Origin: a virus
Length of the DNA: 20,501 nt
Reading direction: 5' to 3' (one strand)
IMG/VR virus record: IMGVR_UViG_3300042691_007027
Span: 1 to 20,501 of that record
Each line of letters starts with the position of its first letter. Within the stretch, counting starts at the first letter, position 1. The notes under the pieces are model-generated. The model saw only the letters and a list, made by a program, of their open reading frames with translations. It did no database searches and was not told where the DNA came from. The translations under genes were made by a program, and so were the position numbers. This document shows positions 1 through 7,317 of this stretch, piece after piece.

Positions 1-2
1 AA

Positions 3-809
3 GAGTTTAACGATGTAGCTACACTGCTCTATCGTATTAACAAACACAGTCTTGCTTTGCCTTGCCATCTGCCACAAACAGAAGCCATTGTTCATGCGAA
101 TATGCGTATGGGTATTGGCATCACTGGTGTGCTACAAGCCACTGAAGAACAGAAAAGCTGGCTTGATATGGCATACAAGAAGCTGCGTAACTTTGATGGC
201 TTCTATAGCCAAAAGCATGGCTTCAATAAATCTGTGAAGATCACTACAGTGAAGCCATCTGGTACATTGTCTTTGTTGCCCGGTGTTACCAGTGGTTGCC
301 ACCCTGCCTATGCTCGTTTCATGATTAGACGTATTCGCATTGCATCCAATCATTCATTGGTGCAGGTGTGTCGTGATCATGGCTACCCTGTAGAGCCTCA
401 ACGCAACTTCGATGGTAGCACTGACCACTCAACAATGGTTGTGTCTTTCCCTTTCCGTCATCCTGAGCATGCTGTGTTGGCTAAGGATGTGACAGCCATC
501 CAACAACTGGAGACAGTGAAGTGGTTGCAGGAAGTGTGGAGTGATAATAGTGTGTCCTGCACTGTCTACTATCGCAAAGAAGAACTGCCTGAGATACGTA
601 AGTATTTGAAGAAGCATTACAAGAACAATCACAAGAGCTTGTCTTTCTTGCTGCACTCAGAGCACGGCTTTCATCAAGCACCGTTGGAAGAAATCAGTGA
701 AGACCAGTACAACGAATTGGTAGCTAGTACACGCCTCATCGCTTCCATTGATGAAGCTAACATTGGCCTTGATGACGACTGTGCCTCTGGTGCTTGTCCT
801 GTTCGATGA
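3..809 (+). CDS. nrdJ: Class II (adenosylcobalamin-dependent) ribonucleoside-triphosphate reductase, C-terminal part
   Basis: The frame is open to the left edge, so the start lies outside; 268 residues are visible. The enzyme reduces ribonucleotides to deoxyribonucleotides, supplying dNTPs for phage DNA synthesis. Family signatures seen: VKPSGTLSLLPGVTSG followed by HPAYARFMIRRIRIA (the phosphate/substrate-binding part of the RNR barrel), then SCTVYYRKEE and KSLSFLLHSEHGFHQAPLEEI. The protein ends CASGACPVR. This is the CxxxxC redox pair near the C-terminus of monomeric RTPR enzymes such as that of Lactobacillus leichmannii, which re-reduces the active site; the Cys codons are at 780-782 and 795-797. 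No separate NrdB-like or activase gene is needed for class II, which fits its lone position here. The stop overlaps the next gene's ATG (ATGA), implying translational coupling. The TTG at 57 is internal and is not the start. The family call is firm; the nrdJ symbol follows common usage. Confidence 0.95.
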   Translation, partial: EFNDVATLLYRINKHSLALPCHLPQTEAIVHANMRMGIGITGVLQATEEQKSWLDMAYKKLRNFDGFYSQKHGFNKSVKITTVKPSGTLSLLPGVTSGCHPAYARFMIRRIRIASNHSLVQVCRDHGYPVEPQRNFDGSTDHSTMVVSFPFRHPEHAVLAKDVTAIQQLETVKWLQEVWSDNSVSCTVYYRKEELPEIRKYLKKHYKNNHKSLSFLLHSEHGFHQAPLEEISEDQYNELVASTRLIASIDEANIGLDDDCASGACPVR

Positions 810-1282
810 TAGAAGTAGTCATCACTCCCACTATGTTAGTGGAAGCGAGAGATAAAGCTGCTGAGATGGGGCAGCTTTACAATAGCATCATCAGAGGGGC
901 TGGTAATATGGCTGGCTTCATTGGTGAAGCTATTGCTCAACAGGTGTTAGGAGGAACTCTTTCTAACACCTATGACTACGACTTAATCTTAGAGGATGGC
1001 ACAAAGATTGATGCTAAGACAAAGCAGACAGGTTATGTTCCTTTGGAAACATATGATTGCAGCATTGCTAATTTTAATATTAAACAAGACTGTGACTACT
1101 ATGCTTTCTGTCGAGTGAAGAATGACTTCTCTGTTGGTTGGTATCTAGGTGTGTATGAAAAACATCAATACTTTAAAGACGCTGTGTTTATGAAGAAGGG
1201 GGATGTTGACCCTACGAATGGATATGTGGTAAAGTCAGATTGTTGGAACTTAAAAATATCTCAGCTAAAGGAAAAGCTATGA
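806..1282 (+). CDS. PD-(D/E)XK-like small phage protein, possible nuclease
   Basis: 158 residues from the ATG at 806, which overlaps the reductase stop as ATGA. A TTG at 794 would add four residues but the overlap makes 806 more likely. The protein has an acidic residue in a helix (GFIGEAIAQQ, E41), then YDYDLILEDGTKIDAKTK with D59 and an IDAK pair (D69, K71). That order, E then D then (D/E)xK in a beta-hairpin, is what is expected of the PD-(D/E)XK nuclease fold, and the cDYYAFCRVK segment downstream fits its later strands. Similar proteins recur in phage genomes with no fixed function. Activity as an endonuclease is inference: the lysine and acids are present, but no assay-grade family is recognised. 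A role in DNA processing or host-DNA breakdown for nucleotide recycling would suit its place beside the reductase. Confidence 0.75.
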   Translation: MIEVVITPTMLVEARDKAAEMGQLYNSIIRGAGNMAGFIGEAIAQQVLGGTLSNTYDYDLILEDGTKIDAKTKQTGYVPLETYDCSIANFNIKQDCDYYAFCRVKNDFSVGWYLGVYEKHQYFKDAVFMKKGDVDPTNGYVVKSDCWNLKISQLKEKL

Positions 1283-1464
1283 ACATAGTTAAAGTGGAAC
1301 GCACAGCACCGCTGCGTATTCAATTTGAACAGGGCTATTTTGCATTTAAAAATGGATGGTTGAGTAACCAATACAATCCTCACACCGTTCAAGGAAAGGA
1401 ATGGCAGAGAGGATTTGATAGGGGTTATTTTGATAATTTAAGAAAGCTTAAAGAAGCCGCTTAA
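1279..1464 (+). CDS. 61-residue ribosome-modulation-factor-like protein
   Basis: Starts at the ATG at 1279, overlapping the preceding stop as ATGA, with a good RBS (AAAGGA, six bases upstream). The middle reads GYFAFKNGW, then NQYNP, then EWQRGFDRGYFDNL. This spacing of Gly-Tyr/aromatic-Gly, Asn-Pro and Trp-xx-Gly resembles the ribosome modulation factor family (RMF), where two short helices pack on each other and bind the 30S subunit during dormancy. Many phages and environmental bacteria carry such short RMF-like proteins; their role is not settled. Highly basic and aromatic composition is consistent with RNA or nucleic-acid binding. Function is inference from motif spacing only. It is the last convincing gene of the + strand module. 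Confidence 0.7.
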   Translation: MNIVKVERTAPLRIQFEQGYFAFKNGWLSNQYNPHTVQGKEWQRGFDRGYFDNLRKLKEAA

Positions 1465-1789
1465 GAAGTGTGTGGATTGGCAGGATGAAGTCGGTCAGTG
1501 GGTGTAGGCAAGATAGGCTCTGTTGTAGCTACCAACCTATTTCCAGCCCTTAATCCCGATGCTCTGTGTGGATCGCAACCACAACAGTCCATACATTTGT
1601 TGGTGCGGCGTTGAAGGAAACGCTAGGTACGGTGCAGAAACATTCGATGCGGTTGAGGCTAATTACCTTGAGAGCGCACTGCGAAGGTACGGATAGGAAA
1701 GTGGAGTTGGCTCTGGTGACGATCAACCAACCGCAACTACTGGCAGTGTGTAGCAATCTGGAATCAAGCCCAGACATCAACAACCTTTA
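1465..1789. other. Convergent intergenic region between the two transcription units
   Basis: The + strand genes end at 1464 and the - strand operon ends at 1790, so transcripts meet here and terminators are expected. I see no strong GC-rich hairpin followed by a T-run on either strand. Weak candidates are an 8-base palindrome GTAGCTAC at 1525-1532 and a GTTGG/CCAAC pair around 1705-1732. A short direct repeat AGGTACGG occurs near 1625 and again near 1685. No tRNA or promoter-like sequence is apparent. The only structure of note is the protein-like stretch listed separately. Confidence 0.5.
1466..1696 (+). pseudogene. Possible decayed small gene (frameshifted, start uncertain)
   Basis: Three overlapping readings give protein-like sequence in sequence order but in different frames. 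From 1466: KCVDWQDEVGQWV, then TAG. From 1501 in another frame: text ending SVVATNLFPALNPDALC. From 1565 in the first frame: CVDRNHNSPYICWCG followed by about 30 further residues, ending at the TAG at 1694-1696. The last two readings join seamlessly (PDALCVDRNHN) if one TG unit is restored in the TGTGTG tract at 1565-1570, as expected from slippage or a base-calling error. An ATG at 1559 would alternatively start an intact 45-residue protein with Cys3, Cys14 and Cys16, but it has no visible RBS. No family is recognised. It may be only chance coding-like sequence. Confidence 0.25.
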
Positions 1790-4700
1790 TTACTTCCTAG
1801 ATGCTAGTCCCTTTTGATCAGGCACAGGATAACGTAGCTCTGTAGGAGCAGCAAACGGATTCTTACCTTCATCTATTCTTTTCTTTGCAAATGCTTGTGC
1901 CTTTGAGTAGATGGCTTCTGTTGGTTCTTTACCAGACAACAAATGATCAAGCTCAGCTTTGTTTAATGTAGGTACAATGAGGGGATGCTCTACATTCTTT
2001 CCTTTATATTCAAACCCAGAAGAAATTTCTGTAGACACTCTACCATCGGTAGTGGGAAGAGCACCAAAGTATCCCTTACCTTTAGCTCCCTCACCACCAT
2101 GCCGAAAGGGTGCTAGTCCCTCTTCTGCATTATTTCTTTTCAAACCTAAAGCACCACCTTTGTTAAGCTTAGGTGTAATGTCTCTGATGGTTTCAATAGC
2201 TTTCTTTTGTTCTGCTGCTGAGTATGTTATATTCTCTGTTCTAATTAAAGCTTTCTTAAGATCTAATAACATAGCAGGTTTAGGGCTAGCATTAAAAGCT
2301 TCATCACTCATTTTGTTTACATAAACATTTAACAGCTTATCAATGCTTGTGGTAAGCGCCTCTCTGTGGTTTTCTAAAGCAGAGTAATAATTCTGACCAT
2401 ACCCTGTCTTAGTGGAAGTTACTTCTGATGCCTTAGCAAGCTCATTAAACACAGTGCGAATATCCTTGTATGCTTGATAGGCATTAGGAGCAGTCTTGCT
2501 AGCTAGTCCTTTATTAGGGCTATAATTAAAATCATTAAGTCTAGTTAATGCATCATTTATCTTTGTTTCTCTAGCACTTATCTTTCCATACTTTTCACTA
2601 ACACCAGCTACGTCTTGTGTCACTGTAAGTTTATCTGCTTCAACAAAAGCATCTTCTGTTTCTTTAAAAAGTTGTGATCTAGGTAGGCTTAATGGCCTAG
2701 CTACATCAGGACTACCAGTGATTGCTCTTGCTAGGTAGTTTATGTCCTGCTTATTGTAAGCATCCAACGGCATGTTCACTCTTCTGAACTCATACTCAGC
2801 ATATGGTATTTCAACTTGAGAAACATTCTTAGCTTCTTTACCGCCAAACTTTTCAATAAAATAATTTAAGTTAGGATCTTTGGTAAAGGAGATGGCTCCG
2901 ACATTCAATTCAAAGTGAGACTTCTTATTTGTCTGTGGATTGTAGAAACCTCTAGCAAGTTTCTCAGGGGTTCGTTCTGTCCTGCTACCGTGATAAAGAA
3001 TAACAGGAGGTGTGTCCTTATACTTCACACGCAAAGCGTCAAGCTTGTCTTGATATTTAGAAGCAAAGGAAGCAAAGTCTTCTAAAGAAGCAGTGTCATC
3101 TGCCTCTACTTCTCTTCCTTTTATTGCTCTATATTCACCTTGTGCAACAGCAACAACCTCTTCATCCAAAGGTTTAATTCCTTTAGTAAAAGAAAGCTCA
3201 TCAAGGTTGTCAACTAAAACAGGAAAAGTGTTCTGTCTAATTTCTTTGATGTTCTGTAATATTTCTTTTCTTTTGAATGTATCACCACTTGCCATAGGAA
3301 GCTTATTAAGGTCTGATGCTCTAGACAAGGCTCTTTTTTCTAAGTCATTAATTGGTGTGAACACAAGATCAGGACTAGCAATGGACAAGTCCACTGGTGT
3401 TGGAGGTGTGGTCTTACCTTCAGGAGCAATCTCTTGCAGCTTAGTTAAGAAACTCTTTTGGTAGTCGTCAGGGAAGTCAGCTTTATATTTGTCTAATTGA
3501 TATTGCGATCCCATGCTAGTCTTTAACAAAGACTCAGCTTGATTTAATTGATCTGGGGTATATTTATTTATCTCATCTACAAAGCTTACTTCTTCAGCCT
3601 GAGTAACAGTAGGAGCAGGGGTAGTTATTTGTGGCTCAGCAGGAACAATGGCTTCTTTCTTTGGAGCAACAACAGGAGTTGCTTTCTTCTTCAACAAACT
3701 TTCTGTTTGTGTAACAGCAGGAGGCACATCTACCCCTGCTTTGGTAGCCATGTCTGTCACCTTCTTAAGCAGATCGTCAGCAGACTCAGTGATAGACTTC
3801 TTAACCACCTTAGCAGCACCCTTACCAATGAGAGTGCTAGCCATCTGTGCAGCCATACCACCAGCCGCAAACTCAGGTTGCTTCTTAATAGCAGCAGCAA
3901 TAGCAAGAGCAGCCATGTAGTCCTTAGTTTCTGCTAAGTCTTTACCTGTGTTCTGTTTATAAAACTCTGCTGTAGCTCTCTTAACTTCAGGAGCAAGTCT
4001 GCTATATTGCACAGAAAACAAACGTGCTTGCTCTCCCTTATTAAAGGCTTCTGCCATAGCTGTTTGAGAAGCTATCTCCTTAGCATTCTTCTGTGACCAA
4101 GCAAGTAAGTTTTGTAAAGCAATTTTCTTTACGTCAGGACTAGCCTGTCTATAAAAATCTGTACTCTCCAAGCTTGTGAATGTATCTACAACCAAAGGAG
4201 CCATCACCTTACGTGCATTGGCATCTACAATTTTGTCTCCAGTGGAGGTGAAGATTTTATTGAAAGGAATTTTTAACTTGCTTATCTCTTCTTCTAATGG
4301 CTGTGGCTTTCCTTTGATGGTGATACCAGTGAATATCTTCAAAGGGCCTGAGTCATTAAACGCTGCTTCTGTTCTTGTAGCTGGTTGAAACACAGGGAGT
4401 TCTTGTTTAAGAATAGGCACTTTCTTTTGTAGCTGTGCAGATGCAGAAGAAACAAACCCTTCTTCACCAGCAGGGATTTGATAGGCATCTCTTGGTAAAT
4501 TTTCGTCTCTATCAATAGCACCAATCAAGTCACTAATCTGTTGAACAGGAATCAACGCTCTACCTAAATATTGACCTGCCCATTCACCAAAGAAGGTGGC
4601 AACCTTTGTGTCTGCACTGCCTTCACCTGTCTGCATATTAGACAAAGATTCAGCAAACTTATCACCAAGCCAAGCAGTGGTTCCAGCAGGGGCTTTAAAG

Positions 4701-7315
4701 CCTGTCATAGCTTCTAAGAATTCTTTGGTTTTAAACTCATCAGTTCTAGCTTTTTCAAACTTAACTAAGTAGTCTCCCATAGCCAAGAAGGGAGCAATAG
4801 GGAACAAAGCTCTAGCATCCACTGTACTACCGTCAGGATTCTTTACATCGTACCAAGCGGTGTCTTGGTTTTCTTGTCTGTATTTATAGGCAGCATAGAT
4901 GGCAGCAGTGCCTACAGCACCTTTAGATGTGTTCTCCAAACCTTGCATCAAATATCTTTGACCTTCTTCATTACCTGCTCTCAACATAGAAGAGCCTTTG
5001 GCTATGTCAGAAGCACCAGAGAAGATACCCATAGGACTATGCTTGTATGTCCATGTCATAGCATTAGCCATGAAGCGAGGGAAAGGAATGGCAGTGGAGC
5101 CAACAGGCCCTAATGCTTCGATAAGCTTAACGCCATGAAACAAAACACCTTGTGTAGGCATCTTACTAAACGTAGCTGTCAAAGCTTCATCTGTTGCATT
5201 CTTCAGCACATCAAAAGGAATATTCTTTCCTTGTGACATAATATCATACATGTCAATACCAACTCTACTAAGTTGTTTTTCAACAGAGGCTGTAAAGATG
5301 GCCTTCCTAAAGAAAGCATCCTGAGCTACGTTCAGTGTGTTAGCCACTTGTGCAACTTTAGATAATTCACTTGCTTCATTCTCACCAACTGTACGTAAGA
5401 TACGACCACGCAATGTAGGAGAACCAGCAAGGAGTCTTTCTGCTACATCAGAAGACAAGTTGTTCTGGCCTAAATAGAAAGCTGTTCTAACAGCATCATC
5501 ATAGACACCTTTGATACCACCAGTGAAGCTACCAGTTAGTGGCTTACCACTACCAAGTTCATAAGCTGTCTTACCCATGCGATAGAGAGAAGACTCAATG
5601 GCTTCAGAAGCTGTGCCAAAGGTAATAACAGTGAGGCCAGAGAAGCCGTTACGAATGGTAGTGGCTACCTGTGACACCATCAAAGCCTTAAGCTCTCTGT
5701 CTAAACGCAGAGACAAGTCATACAGACCAGTGAATGCAGATGTTAGTGTATTGCGCTTACCATACATCAAGTCCACTTCTTTAGCAGCAGCAGGATCAAT
5801 GTTCTTAAGTTTGTTTTGTAAACGAGCAAGAACAGAATAGGCTTGTAGAGTACGACCAGCATCCCCTGCTGTTGTTCTATTCATACGAGCAAACTCTTCT
5901 GGTGTGACTCCAGCATTAGCTAAAGCATCACGAAGAACAACATCATCAATATTCTCAATGTTCATGAAAACATTCTTGACAGCATCACTAATCTTTTGCT
6001 CACCTTTAGGAGCAAGCTCAGGAACCTGTGACCAAATGTTGCTAGCAATCTGTGCAGCCTTCTTGTTCACATCATTTCTTATCTGCATCTCAGCAATAGC
6101 TGTAGGATCACCTTCCTTGTCCAGAAGCTTCCTTCCTTCAAAGATGTCATAGGCATCTTCAAGCTGTATCTCTGTTGCCGCTTTAGGAGTTATCTCAACC
6201 TTTGGAGGAGGAGGCACAGACACATCCATCTGTGGCTCTATAGGGCCTCTTGCAACTTGTTGTCGCTGTGCCAATATAGCATCAAGCTCATTCACTGGTG
6301 TCTTGCCTTTAGCAAGCCTAGCGGCTGTTAACAAGCCAGTAGTTTCTACTGTACCTGCCACTGCACCGATAGTGCCAGCAGTGCTTACCTCAGTGAGGTT
6401 GATGCCTTCAGCAACTTTCTTTTCTTCTGCTGCTAGATTGGTTTCAACTTCTTTAATCTGATCAGATATTTCTTGTTGTTGTTCTGGTGGAAGCTGTGCC
6501 ACCACTTGCTTAGCCTGTTCAACTTTAGCTCTTGTGTCTTTATTAGCAGCGTCTTGTGTTACAAGTTTTCTACGTTGTTCTTGTACATTACCTAAAGCAG
6601 CACCAGTGCCTTCCACAGTGGGGACAGTGAGGGCAGCAGTTGCACCAAGTCTGCTAGTTAGTGCTGCTCTAATTCCTTTTGTAGCAGCTTCTTTAGCAAA
6701 GACATTCTTAGCTATAGTACCAAAACCTAAAGAGATGGCTGTGGTAGGATCACTAATAACACTTCCCAATCCATCAAGAACAGGGGTAAATCCTTTCTGT
6801 CCTTTAGCACTGAAGTAGCTGGCAGTGTTGTCAAAGATGTCATAAGCTTTCTTAGCTTTCAACAGGTCTTCTCTACTAGCGTTGTTTAAATACTGTATCT
6901 CTTGTGTGCCTGAAATAAGATTACCAAAAGAAAGCATACGCATGTGGCTAGCCCACCGCTTAACATAATCATCTTTGGTTTCATTAGGAAGCATAGTTCC
7001 TTCTTTACCAAACCTAGCGACAGCATAGTCATTGATGGCTTTAAATATGTCAGGCTTTTCAGACAACTCTTTAAAAGAGAACTGACCCTCTTCAATCTTT
7101 TTAGCTCTTTCTAAATTACTAGCTTTGGCTTGAGCACTGCTTTGTTTAGCAATGTCTAGAACAGATGGTTTAGGAGTAGGAGCAGCAGCCTCTGCTGTAA
7201 CAACATCAGCAGGAGGTGTCCAGCTACTTGTCACAGCGTCAGCAGGAGGCTTCCATCCACCAGTGGAGGGAGCAACAGTGGCTTCTACAGCATCAGAAGG
7301 AGGAGTCCATGCCAT
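1790..7315 (-). CDS. Giant virion protein (1841 residues), candidate ejected/internal protein with ADP-ribosyltransferase-like segment
   Basis: The largest gene of the window and the last of the - strand operon, two bases after its upstream neighbour. The N-terminus has three copies of W[TK]PP[SA]D[AV]V (at W3, W21, W32), a motif typical of the start of large virion proteins in aquatic phages. A helical region follows (about 60-330), with an alanine/glutamine-rich coiled-coil stretch near 250-310. Around 740-860 lies a conserved segment with PFPRFMANAMTWTYKHSPMG and WYDVKNPDG. Near 1435-1540 is VILYHGSRTER, then GAISFTKDPNLNYF and VSQVEIPYAEYEF, which resembles ADP-ribosyltransferase-like domains of phage polyvalent proteins (H1442 in the YHGS motif). 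The last 100 residues hold a KGYFGALPTTDGRVSTE ... HPLIVPTLNKAEL ... KNPFA module found at the ends or middle of phage virion proteins. By size and position it may act like T7 gp16, being packaged and ejected with DNA; that is inference. No lysozyme or transglycosylase motif was seen. Confidence 0.85.
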   Translation of the reverse strand: MAWTPPSDAVEATVAPSTGGWKPPADAVTSSWTPPADVVTAEAAAPTPKPSVLDIAKQSSAQAKASNLERAKKIEEGQFSFKELSEKPDIFKAINDYAVARFGKEGTMLPNETKDDYVKRWASHMRMLSFGNLISGTQEIQYLNNASREDLLKAKKAYDIFDNTASYFSAKGQKGFTPVLDGLGSVISDPTTAISLGFGTIAKNVFAKEAATKGIRAALTSRLGATAALTVPTVEGTGAALGNVQEQRRKLVTQDAANKDTRAKVEQAKQVVAQLPPEQQQEISDQIKEVETNLAAEEKKVAEGINLTEVSTAGTIGAVAGTVETTGLLTAARLAKGKTPVNELDAILAQRQQVARGPIEPQMDVSVPPPPKVEITPKAATEIQLEDAYDIFEGRKLLDKEGDPTAIAEMQIRNDVNKKAAQIASNIWSQVPELAPKGEQKISDAVKNVFMNIENIDDVVLRDALANAGVTPEEFARMNRTTAGDAGRTLQAYSVLARLQNKLKNIDPAAAKEVDLMYGKRNTLTSAFTGLYDLSLRLDRELKALMVSQVATTIRNGFSGLTVITFGTASEAIESSLYRMGKTAYELGSGKPLTGSFTGGIKGVYDDAVRTAFYLGQNNLSSDVAERLLAGSPTLRGRILRTVGENEASELSKVAQVANTLNVAQDAFFRKAIFTASVEKQLSRVGIDMYDIMSQGKNIPFDVLKNATDEALTATFSKMPTQGVLFHGVKLIEALGPVGSTAIPFPRFMANAMTWTYKHSPMGIFSGASDIAKGSSMLRAGNEEGQRYLMQGLENTSKGAVGTAAIYAAYKYRQENQDTAWYDVKNPDGSTVDARALFPIAPFLAMGDYLVKFEKARTDEFKTKEFLEAMTGFKAPAGTTAWLGDKFAESLSNMQTGEGSADTKVATFFGEWAGQYLGRALIPVQQISDLIGAIDRDENLPRDAYQIPAGEEGFVSSASAQLQKKVPILKQELPVFQPATRTEAAFNDSGPLKIFTGITIKGKPQPLEEEISKLKIPFNKIFTSTGDKIVDANARKVMAPLVVDTFTSLESTDFYRQASPDVKKIALQNLLAWSQKNAKEIASQTAMAEAFNKGEQARLFSVQYSRLAPEVKRATAEFYKQNTGKDLAETKDYMAALAIAAAIKKQPEFAAGGMAAQMASTLIGKGAAKVVKKSITESADDLLKKVTDMATKAGVDVPPAVTQTESLLKKKATPVVAPKKEAIVPAEPQITTPAPTVTQAEEVSFVDEINKYTPDQLNQAESLLKTSMGSQYQLDKYKADFPDDYQKSFLTKLQEIAPEGKTTPPTPVDLSIASPDLVFTPINDLEKRALSRASDLNKLPMASGDTFKRKEILQNIKEIRQNTFPVLVDNLDELSFTKGIKPLDEEVVAVAQGEYRAIKGREVEADDTASLEDFASFASKYQDKLDALRVKYKDTPPVILYHGSRTERTPEKLARGFYNPQTNKKSHFELNVGAISFTKDPNLNYFIEKFGGKEAKNVSQVEIPYAEYEFRRVNMPLDAYNKQDINYLARAITGSPDVARPLSLPRSQLFKETEDAFVEADKLTVTQDVAGVSEKYGKISARETKINDALTRLNDFNYSPNKGLASKTAPNAYQAYKDIRTVFNELAKASEVTSTKTGYGQNYYSALENHREALTTSIDKLLNVYVNKMSDEAFNASPKPAMLLDLKKALIRTENITYSAAEQKKAIETIRDITPKLNKGGALGLKRNNAEEGLAPFRHGGEGAKGKGYFGALPTTDGRVSTEISSGFEYKGKNVEHPLIVPTLNKAELDHLLSGKEPTEAIYSKAQAFAKKRIDEGKNPFAAPTELRYPVPDQKGLASRK

Positions 7316-7317
7316 GT

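Noticed and set aside
52-237. 61-residue frame overlapping the reductase
   Set aside because: It lies inside the conserved reductase coding sequence in another frame.
1442-1800. A frame whose only stops are TAG (1505, 1511, 1526, 1694 and further on), suggesting TAG recoding
   Set aside because: Five or more TAGs in about 120 codons is too dense for glutamine reassignment, several lie close together, and the large genes of the window show no in-frame TAG. Probably chance.
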